DNA from: Paraburkholderia caribensis
Lineage (GTDB): Bacteria; Pseudomonadota; Gammaproteobacteria; Burkholderiales; Burkholderiaceae
DNA: 64,000 nucleotides
Direction: 5' to 3'
NCBI RefSeq assembly: GCF_002902945.1
Contig: NZ_CP026102.1
Span: 558,001-622,000 of the forward strand
Shown here: piece by piece, positions 26,985 to 35,654 of the stretch
Position numbering within the stretch: the stretch's first letter is position 1
How the letters are laid out: each line of letters opens with the position of its first letter
Program-made: the position numbers and the translations under genes
Notes under the pieces: generated by a model
What the model was told of the DNA's origin: nothing
The model's database searches: none
Seen by the model: the letters and a program-made list of their open reading frames with translations, nothing else

Positions 26985-28298
26985 ATGAGTTCGATCAGCC
27001 AGGACGTGTATCTGCAGCGTTCGGGAACGGGCGTCTATGCGAAGGTTGCATGGCGCCTGATTCCATTTCTGTTCTTCTGTTATCTGTGCGCTTACCTCGA
27101 TCGCATCAATGTCAGCTTTGCGAAGCTGCAGATGCTGCAGGATCTCGGGATGAGCGATGCCGTCTATGGGCTAGGCGCGGGGATTTTCTTCGTCGGTTAT
27201 CTGATGTTCGAAGTGCCGAGCAATCTGATTTTGCTGAAGGTGGGGGCGCGGCGCTGGATTGCGCGGATCATGGTGACATGGGGTGTGATTTCGGCGGCGA
27301 TGATGTTTGTGTCGACGCCTACGCAGTTTTATGTGGTGCGGTTTCTGTTGGGCGTGGCCGAGGCTGGATTCTTTCCGGCGATTCTTTTATATCTGACGTA
27401 CTGGTTTCCTGCTGGGCGCCGTAGCAAGGTGACCGCGCTTTTCATGACGGGGATTCCGATGTCGGGTGTGATAGGCGGTCCTTTGTCGGGCTGGATCATG
27501 CATTCGATGAGCGGCGCGCATGGGATTGCCGGCTGGCAGTGGCTGTTTCTTCTGGAAGGTATTCCGACGGTGCTGGTTGGGATCGTGGCGTACTTCTATC
27601 TCGACGACAAGGTGTCCGATGCGCGGTGGCTGCGCGATGACGAGAAGGCGTTGATCGAGGCCGATCTGCAGGCGGAGAGTGGGCATCACAAGCTGCATTC
27701 GCTGCGTGATGGGCTCGCGAGTCCGCGAGTGTTGTTGCTGTCGGCGATTTATTTCTTCTTCACGATGGGGTTGTATGGGGTGAGCTTCTGGCTTCCTTCG
27801 CTCGTCAAGGCTTCGGGAGTGTCGGGGACATTGAATATCGGGCTGTTGTCGGCTGTGCCTTATGCGGCTGCTGCTGTCACGATGGTGCTCGTCGGGCGTA
27901 GTTCGGATCGGTATGGCGAGCGGCGCTGGCATCTCGCGGTGCCGGGTGTGGTTGGCGCGATTGCGTTGTGTGCGAGTGTCGTCTATGCGCATCAAACCGT
28001 GCTTGCGATGATCGCGCTGACGATCGGTACTATGGGGGTTATTACGACGATTTCGCAGTTCTGGACTGTGCCGCCCGCTGTTTTGCAAGGTACCGCTGCT
28101 GCGGGTGGGATCGCGCTTGCTAATTCGGTTGGGTCGATTTCTGGAGTTGTTAGTCCGTATGTGATTGGGTTTTTGCAGACTTCGACTGGGTCGACCGGGA
28201 GTGGTGTGGTTGGGATTGCAGTGAGTATGGTGTTTGGTAGTCTGCTGACGCTTGCCCTTCGGCCGGCGCATGTTAATGTTTTTTCTCAGCGGGAGTAG
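26985..28298 (+). CDS. MFS transporter, anion:cation symporter family
   Basis: 437 residues from ATG 26985. Twelve membrane segments, with the family pattern CAYLDRINVSFAKLQM in helix 1 and FLLGVAEAGFFPAILLYLT in helix 4, typical of the ACS family that takes up tartrate, phthalate, glucarate and similar anions. It follows the class II aldolase by 90 bases and probably imports that enzyme's substrate. Base use changes along the gene: the first 150 bases look typical for the region, but the second half is strongly G+T-rich with many GTT, GGG and TTG codons, increasing toward the palindromic element behind it. Confidence 0.87.
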   Translation: MSSISQDVYLQRSGTGVYAKVAWRLIPFLFFCYLCAYLDRINVSFAKLQMLQDLGMSDAVYGLGAGIFFVGYLMFEVPSNLILLKVGARRWIARIMVTWGVISAAMMFVSTPTQFYVVRFLLGVAEAGFFPAILLYLTYWFPAGRRSKVTALFMTGIPMSGVIGGPLSGWIMHSMSGAHGIAGWQWLFLLEGIPTVLVGIVAYFYLDDKVSDARWLRDDEKALIEADLQAESGHHKLHSLRDGLASPRVLLLSAIYFFFTMGLYGVSFWLPSLVKASGVSGTLNIGLLSAVPYAAAAVTMVLVGRSSDRYGERRWHLAVPGVVGAIALCASVVYAHQTVLAMIALTIGTMGVITTISQFWTVPPAVLQGTAAAGGIALANSVGSISGVVSPYVIGFLQTSTGSTGSGVVGIAVSMVFGSLLTLALRPAHVNVFSQRE

Positions 28299-28301
28299 GT
28301 T

Positions 28302-29094
28302 GGGTTTTTTTGTCTGCGACGCTGGGGTTGAGTTGAGTTGAGTTGGGTTGGGTTGGGTTGGCGTGGCTTTGCGCTGGCATCCGCGTATCGTTAGCGTGCT
28401 TCAGGCGTCGCCCCTGTGCGGGGCGGCACCTACTTTTCTTTGCCGCCGCAAAGAAAAGTAGGCAAAAGAAAGCGGCTCACACCGCCAGCGCTAATTCTTG
28501 CCTGAGGGCCCCCAAAGGTTCTTACACTTCACACGGCAACCACGTGACCGACGTCCGTTGCCAACGCGCTGAATGAGCGCCCTCACCCGCTTCACGCACC
28601 TGCGCTTCAGCACGCCGCGCCAGCCAGTCGGCCGCCGCCCAGGTGGCAAACTGTGTGTAGGCCGTAGTGCCTCGCACGTTTCACTCCGGACCGATAGCGC
28701 ACGCGTCCCACCTTGTAAGAGCGCCACCCTATACGACGCGACAACCTACACACAGTTTGCCACCTGGGCGGCCCATACCATTCGCTGCCGCCGGCTCATG
28801 TACGGGTGCCTGAAGCGGGTGAGGCACCTGTTCGAAGCGTTGGCAACGGGCATCAATAAGCGCGTTGCCGTTTGAAGCGTGGGGACGTTGGGGGCCCGTG
28901 GATAACCGTCAAGCACTGGCGGTGTGAGCCGCTTTCTTTTGCCTACTTTTCTTTGCGGCGGCAAAGAAAAGTAGGTGCCGCCCCGCACAGGGGCAACGCG
29001 TGAAGCACGCTAACAATTCGCGGATGCCAGCGAAAAGCCAACGCAACCCAAGCCAGCCGAACCCAACCCCAGCGTCGCAGACAGAAAAAACCAA
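28302..29094. repeat. Large nested palindromic intergenic element, copy 1
   Basis: Nearly the whole space between two convergent genes is one imperfect inverted repeat. The outermost 19-bp arms are 28312-28330 and 29064-29082. Inside lie arms of about 115 bp (28371-28487 against 28916-29031) with few mismatches. Each arm contains a perfect 15-bp hairpin with 4-nt loop (28429-28462 and 28942-28975) starting CCTACTTTTCTTTGC. At the centre a perfect 28-bp inverted repeat (28634-28661 and 28745-28772) encloses an 83-nt loop. Short frames here are by-products of the repeat, not genes. A second copy lies at 43376-44226. Confidence 0.88.
28328..28362 (+). repeat. Pentanucleotide repeat (TTGAG)3(TTGGG)3
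   Basis: Three TTGAG units (28328-28342) run directly into three TTGGG units (28343-28357) and a partial fourth. It sits in the left flank of the palindromic element. The mirror position on the right holds only degenerate CCCAA-type sequence, so the array probably expanded on one side. Confidence 0.85.
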
Positions 29095-29098
29095 ACCT

Positions 29099-29767
29099 TC
29101 ACCCAGCTTTAAGCATCTCCCCCAACCTCGCAACAAGATTCTGCCGCGCACTGCTAGTGTGCAACTCGGTAAGCTCAGCAGCCCGCGCGGGATCGCGCGC
29201 AGCGATCGCCTCGGCGATAGCCTGATGCTCATCCCAGATCGAATCCCGCAACCGCGAAGACTGCAGCACCGCGCCCATCACCCGGCGCAAATGAACCCAA
29301 TGCAACTGTGCACTCTCAACGATCAGCGGATTCCCTGACGCCTCATAAATAGCCGAATGAAAAGCAATATCGGCATCGATCATCGCCTTCACGTCCTTGC
29401 CCTTCGACACCAGCCGCCCACGCATGATCAACGCGCTATCGATCACAGCGCCACGCTCCGCAGCAAGCCTCGCAGCAAGCGTATCCAGCGCACCGCGCAC
29501 CTGATAAAGATGACTCGTCCACTCGACATCGAGCGGCGCAACCAGAACGCCCCGCCCCGGCGCATCCTGCACCAGCCCGTCCTTCTTCAACAAACGCAGC
29601 GCCTGCAGCACGGGTGACCGCGATACCGCGAACTGCTCCGCAATCTCCTCCTGTGTCAATCGCGTGCCGGGCGCGAGCGACCCGTCGCTAATCGCATCCG
29701 CAAGCACCCGATACACCTCCTCGACATAGTCGGGACGAACCTGCAGCTTCTCGAACTTGAGTGTCAT
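29099..29767 (-). CDS. GntR-family regulator (FCD/FadR subfamily)
   Basis: 222 residues from the ATG at 29767. The N-terminal winged helix has LAPGTRLTQEEIAEQFAVSR and the following LLKKDGLVQ; the C-terminal all-helical FCD ligand domain (about 80-215) has ADIAFHSAIYEASGNPLIV with the metal- or ligand-binding Asp and His, and a later His in ELHTSSARQ. It is divergent from the Rieske oxygenase operon across 189 bases that hold repeated TTTGkATACAGA sites, so it most likely represses that operon. The coding strand is unusually G+T-rich near the 3' end, which adjoins the palindromic element. Confidence 0.88.
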   Translation of the reverse strand: MTLKFEKLQVRPDYVEEVYRVLADAISDGSLAPGTRLTQEEIAEQFAVSRSPVLQALRLLKKDGLVQDAPGRGVLVAPLDVEWTSHLYQVRGALDTLAARLAAERGAVIDSALIMRGRLVSKGKDVKAMIDADIAFHSAIYEASGNPLIVESAQLHWVHLRRVMGAVLQSSRLRDSIWDEHQAIAEAIAARDPARAAELTELHTSSARQNLVARLGEMLKAG

Positions 29768-29782
29768 CGTGTACCTCTGTAC

Positions 29783-29890
29783 TTTGGATACAGACTACAT
29801 GGCGCTCATGAGTCGGTCAACCTTAGGTGTAAACCTTGATTGGCGCGGATTCGGCATCTCCTTAATCTTTGTATACAGAGTTCGGTATCC
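29783..29890. promoter_or_regulatory. Candidate GntR operators for the oxygenase operon
   Basis: TTTGGATACAGA (29783-29794) and TTTGTATACAGA (29868-29879) differ at one base. The second contains the palindrome TGTATACA, the usual core of FCD-type GntR sites. An inverted half-site GGTATCC follows at 29884-29890. The first copy is just before the regulator start and the second pair about 70 bases before the oxygenase start, fitting control of both promoters. Confidence 0.6.
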
Positions 29891-29956
29891 GTATTCAAAC
29901 GACGGAAGGCAGTCAAAACGGCGGTCTTCAACTACCCACAGTCAAAAGGAGCGGTC

Positions 29957-31492
29957 ATGACGATGAAGTCGGAGCAGATGGAGAAGGGCGGCACCGCGGG
30001 CGGCACCGTGGTGAAGAAGCTGATTCCCTACGGCGGCTACTACACGAACAGGATTCCGGCGCACGATGTCGAGCTCACCGAGACGGGGCCCGGCACGCCG
30101 ACGGGCGAATACATGCGCCGGTTCTGGCATCCTGTCTGCATGTCGATGGAACTCACCGACACGCCCCGCTTCCTGAAGATCCTCAACGAAGAACTGGTCG
30201 CGTTCCGCGACGGCAGCGGCCGCGTCGGTCTGTTGCACGCGCATTGCGTGCATCGCGGCGCCTCGCTCGAATACGGCGCGATCCAGCAGCGCGGCATCCA
30301 GTGCTGCTATCACGGCATGGTGTTCGACATCGACGGCACCTGCCTGCATGCGCCGTTTCCGAAGGGCGAAGAGGCGGAAGCCGAGAAGTACGCATGCTCG
30401 ATCCGTCAGGGCGCGTACAAGGCCATCGAGCGCAACGGCCTCGTGTTCGCCTACATGGGTCCGCCCGAAGAGGAGCCGCCGTTCCCCGAATGGGAAGGCA
30501 ACTTCACCGTGCTGCCCACCGACGAACTCGTTCCCTATAGCAACTTCCAGCACTGCAACTGGCTGCAGGTCCAGGACAACGCCGCCGACAATTACCACAC
30601 GGCCGCGTTGCACGCGGGCAGGAACGTGGTCGGCGGGCACTACCAGGGCACGACGTTCGACGAAGTCGGCGCGGCATCGATGGAAGTGCCGCCCGACATG
30701 CAGTTCGTCCCCGTGCAGCAGGGCCGCAGTCTCGCCTGCGCGGGCGCGCGCCGCGCGGACAAGGATCATCTGTTCGTGCGCGTCCAGCATCAGGTACTGC
30801 CGAATCTGAGCCTGCACGCGTACACGTCGGAAGACGGTTTGAACAAGAAGCTGTTCAGCCGCTTCCACATGATCCGCTGGACGGTGCCCGTCGACGACGA
30901 AAACAGCAAGATGATCGGCTGGCGCGTGATGGGCCCCGGCGTCGATACGCGCGGCGTCGGCGACAAGTCGATGGTCGGCTATGAAACCATCGACTTCCTC
31001 GAAGGCCAGGTGGCGATGCGCAGGCCCGAGCGCTTCGGCAAGTACAAGCTCGAAGACATGCCGCCCATTCCACCCAACCATCGCGAGCGCGCGCACTACA
31101 AGGACGCGCAGTACGCACCGGGCGATTACGAAGCGATCATCAGCCAGCGCCCCATCGCCGTGCATTCGCTCGAACATCCGACCAAGTTCGACGCCGGCCT
31201 CTATCTGTTCCGCAAGATGCTGCGCGATGCCGTGCGCGGCACGAACCCGGCCGCGTCGCCGGCGGAGTTCGCGCAGTGGCTGCGCGACGTCGGCGCCGCG
31301 CCTAACAGCTATTGCTCCGGCAACGTGTTCGAGATTCCCGAGGCCGCGACCGTCGAAGAAGAAGTCGCGCAGCGCCGCCGCATTTCGAAAGCGGTCGTCG
31401 CGATTCTCACGCAGAGCGATCACCTGAAGGGCGATGAGCGGGCCGCGTTCGTGCGCGCGAAGATGGACGAGCTGGAGCAGTCGGCGCGCTAG
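29957..31492 (+). CDS. Rieske non-heme iron oxygenase, catalytic subunit
   Basis: 511 residues from ATG 29957 (AAAAGGAG upstream). The Rieske [2Fe-2S] ligands are in HCVHRGASLEYG and CCYHGMVFD (about residues 95-120). The mononuclear iron site is NAADNYHTAALH (D-x2-H-x4-H type, about residue 209). The chain is longer than vanillate-type oxygenases (about 350) and closer to large phthalate-like enzymes. With the reductase encoded downstream it should hydroxylate or demethylate an aromatic compound using NAD(P)H and O2. Substrate is unknown. No ring-cleavage genes are nearby. Confidence 0.88.
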   Translation: MTMKSEQMEKGGTAGGTVVKKLIPYGGYYTNRIPAHDVELTETGPGTPTGEYMRRFWHPVCMSMELTDTPRFLKILNEELVAFRDGSGRVGLLHAHCVHRGASLEYGAIQQRGIQCCYHGMVFDIDGTCLHAPFPKGEEAEAEKYACSIRQGAYKAIERNGLVFAYMGPPEEEPPFPEWEGNFTVLPTDELVPYSNFQHCNWLQVQDNAADNYHTAALHAGRNVVGGHYQGTTFDEVGAASMEVPPDMQFVPVQQGRSLACAGARRADKDHLFVRVQHQVLPNLSLHAYTSEDGLNKKLFSRFHMIRWTVPVDDENSKMIGWRVMGPGVDTRGVGDKSMVGYETIDFLEGQVAMRRPERFGKYKLEDMPPIPPNHRERAHYKDAQYAPGDYEAIISQRPIAVHSLEHPTKFDAGLYLFRKMLRDAVRGTNPAASPAEFAQWLRDVGAAPNSYCSGNVFEIPEAATVEEEVAQRRRISKAVVAILTQSDHLKGDERAAFVRAKMDELEQSAR

Positions 31493-31573
31493 CAGCAGCG
31501 ATGCGGCGCCCGCATTGGCGATGTGGCGCCGCATTGGCAGGTAGCGCGAACGCAAGTGGCAAGGAGACACCAA

Positions 31574-32560
31574 TTGACAGCATTCAATCAGGCAGCGGCG
31601 ACGCTGGAGTTGTTCGTGCGGCAGGTCCGCTACGAAGGCCGCAATATCCAGTCGTATGAACTCGTCGATCCCGAAGGCGCGGAGTTGCCGCCCTTCACGG
31701 CGGGCGCGCATATCGACGTGCATCTTGCGAACGGTGTCATCAGGCAGTACTCGCTGTGCAATTCACCTGCCGACCGGCATCGCTATGTGATCGCGGTGCT
31801 GCGCGACGAAAAAGGGCGCGGCGGCTCGAAGGCCGTTCACGAACAGTTGCAGGTGCAGGGCCGCGTGCGCGTAAGCGTGCCGCGCAATAACTTCGAACTC
31901 GCGCAAGGGGCGCGCAAGGTGATCCTGATTGCGGGCGGCATCGGCGTGACGCCGCTCAAGTCGATGGCGCATCAGCTTGCGAATACGGATGACGTGGACT
32001 ACGAGTTGCACTACTGCGCGCGCGATGCGCAATGCGCGGCATTCACGGAAGAATTGCAGACGCTCGTCGAGCGCGAGCGGCTGCATTTCCACTTCGACGG
32101 CGGCGATCCGGCGCGCGGCCTGGATATCGCGGCGCTGTTGCGCGACGAGGCGCAAGACGGCACGCATGTCTACTATTGCGGCCCTACGGGCTTCATGCGC
32201 GCCTGCGCCGACGCGTCCGGGCACTGGCCGAAGGATGCCGTGCACTGCGAGCATTTCAAGGCGCCGGAACGCGCGCTAGCGCCAGCCGATCGAAAGCCGG
32301 GCGAATTCACCGTCGAGATCGCCAGCACGGGTCAACGTCTGCCCGTGCCCGTCGACAAGAGCATCGCCGATGTGCTCAAGGCTGCGGGCATCGGCGTGCA
32401 GACATCGTGTGAAGCCGGCTTGTGCGCGACGTGCAAGGTGCGTTATCTGAGCGGCGAAGTCGAGCATCAGGATTGCATTCTCGACGCAGCCGACCAGCAG
32501 AACTTCCTGACCTTGTGCGTCTCGCGCGCGAAAAGCGAACTGCTGGTGCTGGATCTTTAA
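31574..32560 (+). CDS. Oxygenase reductase, phthalate dioxygenase reductase/VanB type
   Basis: 328 residues from TTG 31574, which has AAGGAG seven bases upstream. Domains in order: flavin-binding barrel with RQYSLCNSPAD (about 56-66), NAD-binding domain with ILIAGGIGVTPLKSM and YYCGPTGFM, and a C-terminal plant-type [2Fe-2S] ferredoxin with CEAGLCATCKVRYLSG and a later Cys in HQDCILD. It passes electrons from NADH to the Rieske oxygenase encoded 81 bases upstream. The operon ends at a strong hairpin shared with the convergent dehydrogenase gene. Confidence 0.9.
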   Translation: MTAFNQAAATLELFVRQVRYEGRNIQSYELVDPEGAELPPFTAGAHIDVHLANGVIRQYSLCNSPADRHRYVIAVLRDEKGRGGSKAVHEQLQVQGRVRVSVPRNNFELAQGARKVILIAGGIGVTPLKSMAHQLANTDDVDYELHYCARDAQCAAFTEELQTLVERERLHFHFDGGDPARGLDIAALLRDEAQDGTHVYYCGPTGFMRACADASGHWPKDAVHCEHFKAPERALAPADRKPGEFTVEIASTGQRLPVPVDKSIADVLKAAGIGVQTSCEAGLCATCKVRYLSGEVEHQDCILDAADQQNFLTLCVSRAKSELLVLDL

Positions 32561-32568
32561 ACATAAAA

Positions 32569-32597
32569 GGCCCGCGCACGGTCGCCGTGCGCGGGCC
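32569..32597. terminator. Strong terminator between convergent operons
   Basis: GGCCCGCGCACGG (32569-32581), loop TCG, and CCGTGCGCGGGCC (32585-32597) form a perfect 13-bp stem. On the reverse strand it is followed by four uridines, a good Rho-independent signal for the dehydrogenase operon. On the forward strand the tail is weak. Confidence 0.85.
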
Positions 32598-32615
32598 TCG
32601 CTTCATCGAACGCGA

Positions 32616-34193
32616 TCAGGCTTTCGACAACTCGCCGTCCGTGAGACGCCAGAGGTGGCGCGGATTGTCGTGCTTCAACGCCTCGGGCAGCAGATCGTCC
32701 GGAAAGCCCTGGTAGCACACGGGACGCAGAAAGCGCTCGATCGACGTCATGCCGACCGACGTGAAGCGGCTGTCAGACGTTGCCGGGAACGGGCCGCCGT
32801 GAATCGACGCATAGGACACTTCCTGCGGATGCGCGAACGCATTGATCACGATGCGCCCCGTGCGTCGTTCCAGCACGGGCAACAGGCGCGCGGCGAGCGC
32901 GTGATCGGCGGAATCGATTTGCATCGTCGCCGACAGCTGGCCGCGAAACTGCCTGGCGAGCGCGATCAATTGCTCGACATCCGATACACGCACGAGCAGC
33001 GCAGCCGGACCGAACACTTCCTCCGAAAGCGACGCATCGGCAAGCATGCGCGCGCCGTCGATTTCGAGCAGCGCCGCCTGGCCGTCCCACGCGCCTTGCG
33101 CCTCGCCTCCCGCCGCGATGTGTTCCGCGCCCGCGTGTTTGCGCCGCGCCAGGTTTTCGCCGTACGACTTCCAGATACCGGGCGTCAGCATCGTGCGCGC
33201 GTGCATCGCTTCGACGCGGGCGATCAGCGCCTGCCTCAGTTCCGCGTAGCCGGGCCCGTCGATTGCGAGCAGGATCGCGGGCTTCAGGCACGCTTGCCCG
33301 ACGTTGACCAGCATGCGTTCGCCGAAGCCGTCGCCGACTGCGCCGCCGCGTGCAGCAAGCGCCGCCGGCAGCACGAAGGTCGGATTGACGCTCGTCATTT
33401 CCGTGAACACGGGGATCGGATCGGGGCGCTGCTGCGCGCGCCGGAACAGCGCCATGCCGCCCGCTTCGGAGCCCGTGAACGTCACGCCTTTGATAAGCGG
33501 ATGATCGACGAGCGCTTCGCCGATTTCATTGCCGCCGCCGCGCAGCATCGAAAACACGCCTTCGTGCAGGCCCGATGCTTCCACGGCCTGCTGGATCACG
33601 CGGCCCATGAGTTCGGATGCGCCCGGATGCGCGTTGTGCGCCTTCACGATAACGGGGCAACCGGCCGCCAGCGCCGACGCCGTGTCGCCGCCCGCGACCG
33701 AATAGGAAATCGGAAAGTTGCTTGCACCGAAAATCGCGACGGGGCCGAGCGCGATCTTCTGCATCCGGTGATCCATGCGCGCGCGCGGCCGGCGCTCGGG
33801 TTGCGCGGGATCGATCGTCGCCTGGCGAAAGCGCCCCTGGCGCACCACCGTCGCGAACTGACGGAACTGCGTGGCCGCTTTGGCGGTTTCCGCCTCGAGT
33901 TGCGCGGCAGGCAAGCCTGTTTCCAGCGAGGCGCGCTGCGCGAGTTCAGGCGCAACGGCCTCGAGGCCGTCAGCAATGCGGTCGAGAAACGTGGCGCGTT
34001 CGTCGAGCGATGTGTTGTTGAAGCTGTCGAAAGCATCGTCGGCGAGTTGCGCCGCGAGATTCACTTCCGCAACGCCGCCGAACGCGAAATCCGGTTCGAT
34101 CGCGGCATTCGTCGCGGGGTTCAGCGCCTTCATGGTCCCCGCCGTCGCAGAGACCTCATGCGCGCCGATCAGCAGATTGCCAGTAAGCGTCAT
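32616..34193 (-). CDS. Aldehyde dehydrogenase, 2,5-dioxovalerate (alpha-ketoglutarate semialdehyde) type
   Basis: 525 residues, the length of the ketoglutarate-semialdehyde group. N-terminal motifs include GPVAIFGASNFPISYSVAGG and the cofactor segment KAHNAHPG; GVTFTGSEAGG is the nucleotide fold and PVFTEMTSVNP carries the catalytic Glu. The catalytic Cys is in NVGQACLKPAILL; the residues around it are unlike the more usual GQFCT of the group, so substrate range may differ. It would oxidise an aldehyde end to give a dicarboxylate such as 2-oxoglutarate. Its start overlaps the cysteine hydrolase stop (ATGA), so the two are translationally coupled. Confidence 0.85.
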   Translation of the reverse strand: MTLTGNLLIGAHEVSATAGTMKALNPATNAAIEPDFAFGGVAEVNLAAQLADDAFDSFNNTSLDERATFLDRIADGLEAVAPELAQRASLETGLPAAQLEAETAKAATQFRQFATVVRQGRFRQATIDPAQPERRPRARMDHRMQKIALGPVAIFGASNFPISYSVAGGDTASALAAGCPVIVKAHNAHPGASELMGRVIQQAVEASGLHEGVFSMLRGGGNEIGEALVDHPLIKGVTFTGSEAGGMALFRRAQQRPDPIPVFTEMTSVNPTFVLPAALAARGGAVGDGFGERMLVNVGQACLKPAILLAIDGPGYAELRQALIARVEAMHARTMLTPGIWKSYGENLARRKHAGAEHIAAGGEAQGAWDGQAALLEIDGARMLADASLSEEVFGPAALLVRVSDVEQLIALARQFRGQLSATMQIDSADHALAARLLPVLERRTGRIVINAFAHPQEVSYASIHGGPFPATSDSRFTSVGMTSIERFLRPVCYQGFPDDLLPEALKHDNPRHLWRLTDGELSKA

Positions 34194-34840
34194 GCCTGTG
34201 CTCCCTTTGCTTCTTTCACTGCGGGCAACGCGGCGATGAGTTCGGCCGTGTTCAGGATTTCATGTGCGAAGGTCGGGCCGTTCAGTTCGTGCGCGGCGCG
34301 CATCATCGCTTCAGAGAAAGCGGCCGTGCTGTCGCGAACGAGCGTGACGTGATAGCCCAGTTCCATCGCGAAGCGGCTGGTGGATTCGATGCACGTATTG
34401 GCGAGCAGGCCAACGGCGATTACATGCGTGATGCCATGCTGCTTCAGCTGAAAGTCGAGATCGGTGTTGGCGAAGCCGCTTTGCGCCCAGTGCTCCTGCA
34501 CGACGATGTCGCCTTCCTGCGGCACGAAATCGGGATGCCACTCGCCGCCCCATGTTCCCTTTGCAAACGTGTGACGTTGTTGAATCTGGCGTTGCGTCGG
34601 ATTCGGATGATCCCAGTTGTCGTAATCGCCCGGCTGCCAGCGGCGGTGCGGCACATAGAACACCTGGATGCCGGCCTTGCGTGCGGCGGCCACCGTCGCG
34701 CGCAGGTTGTCGAGCAGGCGGACGTTGGTGGCGATTTCCTTGATCATCGGAAACAGCTTGCCGCCTTCCGACAGAAAGTCGTTGTACGGATCGACCAGCA
34801 GCAGGCCAGTGCGCTCAGCGCGATAAACAGTATTGGGCAT
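34190..34840 (-). CDS. Isochorismatase-like cysteine hydrolase
   Basis: 216 residues from the ATG at 34840. The catalytic triad of the family is complete: Asp in LLLVDPYNDF (about residue 17), Lys in FAKGTWGGE (about residue 91), Cys in GLLANTCIES (about residue 145). Family members hydrolyse isochorismate, nicotinamide or carbamoyl compounds; HPDF next to the Lys and the overall length fit amidohydrolase types. It is the first gene of a two-gene operon with the dioxovalerate-type dehydrogenase, so it may act on a nitrogen-containing precursor of that aldehyde. The divergent HxlR regulator probably controls both. Confidence 0.83.
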   Translation of the reverse strand: MPNTVYRAERTGLLLVDPYNDFLSEGGKLFPMIKEIATNVRLLDNLRATVAAARKAGIQVFYVPHRRWQPGDYDNWDHPNPTQRQIQQRHTFAKGTWGGEWHPDFVPQEGDIVVQEHWAQSGFANTDLDFQLKQHGITHVIAVGLLANTCIESTSRFAMELGYHVTLVRDSTAAFSEAMMRAAHELNGPTFAHEILNTAELIAALPAVKEAKGAQA

Positions 34841-34956
34841 TTCAGTTTCTCCATCGAAAAGGGTACGTACGAGTTCGCGTTCCGCACCCGGCGCCGGCTG
34901 CCGTGATCGGACGATACGTGACGTCTCGCGCATCGCTAACGTGAACGCAGCATATA

Positions 34957-35095
34957 ACTATGAAAATCATAGTGTCAAGTGCGATGAGGCTTTGCGGGTT
35001 GGTTTGCGAGGGTTTCGATTAGCCCTCGAGGGCCGCCAGCAGCCGCGCAGAAGGCGTGTGCGTATGCACGCCAATTTCCGTTTGTGTTACTATGA
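34957..35095. promoter_or_regulatory. Candidate HxlR operators
   Basis: ACTATGA-AAA-TCATAGT (34957-34973) is a perfect 7-bp inverted repeat. The same half-site ACTATGAAA recurs at 35089-35097, 29 bases before the HxlR start. Both lie in the A+T-richer divergent region between the hydrolase operon and the regulator, so joint control is likely. Confidence 0.6.
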
Positions 35096-35123
35096 AATAA
35101 AGAGTTTCGATGGGAGAAGGGTC

Positions 35124-35621
35124 GTGGTACGTGTCGCGGCGCAGGCCAATACGGTGTGTCCGGTGTCGCGGTCGCTGGATGTCGTCGGCGACCGGTGGTC
35201 GATGCTGGTCCTGCGGGAGTTGTACATGGGCGCAGCGCGTTTCGAGGAAATTCAGATTCAGACAGAAGCGACGCCGCAAATGCTGGCGACGCGTCTGAAG
35301 TCGCTCGAAGCGGACGGCATGATCGAGCGTCATCCGTATAGCGAGAAGCCGCTGCGCTACGAATATCGTCTGACGGAGAAAGGGCGGGCGTTTTACCCCG
35401 TGATTCACGCACTGCGCGCGTGGGGCGAAACGTGGTGCAAGGAGCAGCACGAGGACATCGCGGTGCGCTTCGTGCACCGAAAGTGCGGCCATGATGTCGG
35501 GCTGGCGAACGTGTGTCCGCATTGTGGCGAACACGTCGAGCGCAAGGATCTGGACTCGACGCTCAGCAGCCAGTTCGCAAGCGAGCGCGCCGAGCGGCGC
35601 GCCGCGTTCAAGCGGAAGTAG
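35124..35621 (+). CDS. HxlR-family transcriptional regulator
   Basis: 165 residues from GTG 35124, with GGAGAAGG just upstream; the open frame extends much further but holds no better start. The winged helix shows CPVSRSLDVVGDRWSMLVLR, then TPQMLATRLKSLEADGMI and YRLTEKGRAFYPV, the standard HxlR layout with a conserved N-terminal Cys that can sense oxidants or aldehydes. The C-terminus adds a CxxC piece (NVCPHCGEHV), not usual for short HxlR proteins and possibly metal-binding. Divergent to the hydrolase/dehydrogenase operon. Confidence 0.87.
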   Translation: MVRVAAQANTVCPVSRSLDVVGDRWSMLVLRELYMGAARFEEIQIQTEATPQMLATRLKSLEADGMIERHPYSEKPLRYEYRLTEKGRAFYPVIHALRAWGETWCKEQHEDIAVRFVHRKCGHDVGLANVCPHCGEHVERKDLDSTLSSQFASERAERRAAFKRK

Positions 35622-35654
35622 AGAGCGCGACTTGACGACGCCGCGCTTCGCACC

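Noticed and set aside
35110..35124. ATG at 35110 as start of the HxlR gene
   Set aside because: It is out of frame with the HxlR coding sequence; the GTG at 35124 is in frame and has the ribosome site.
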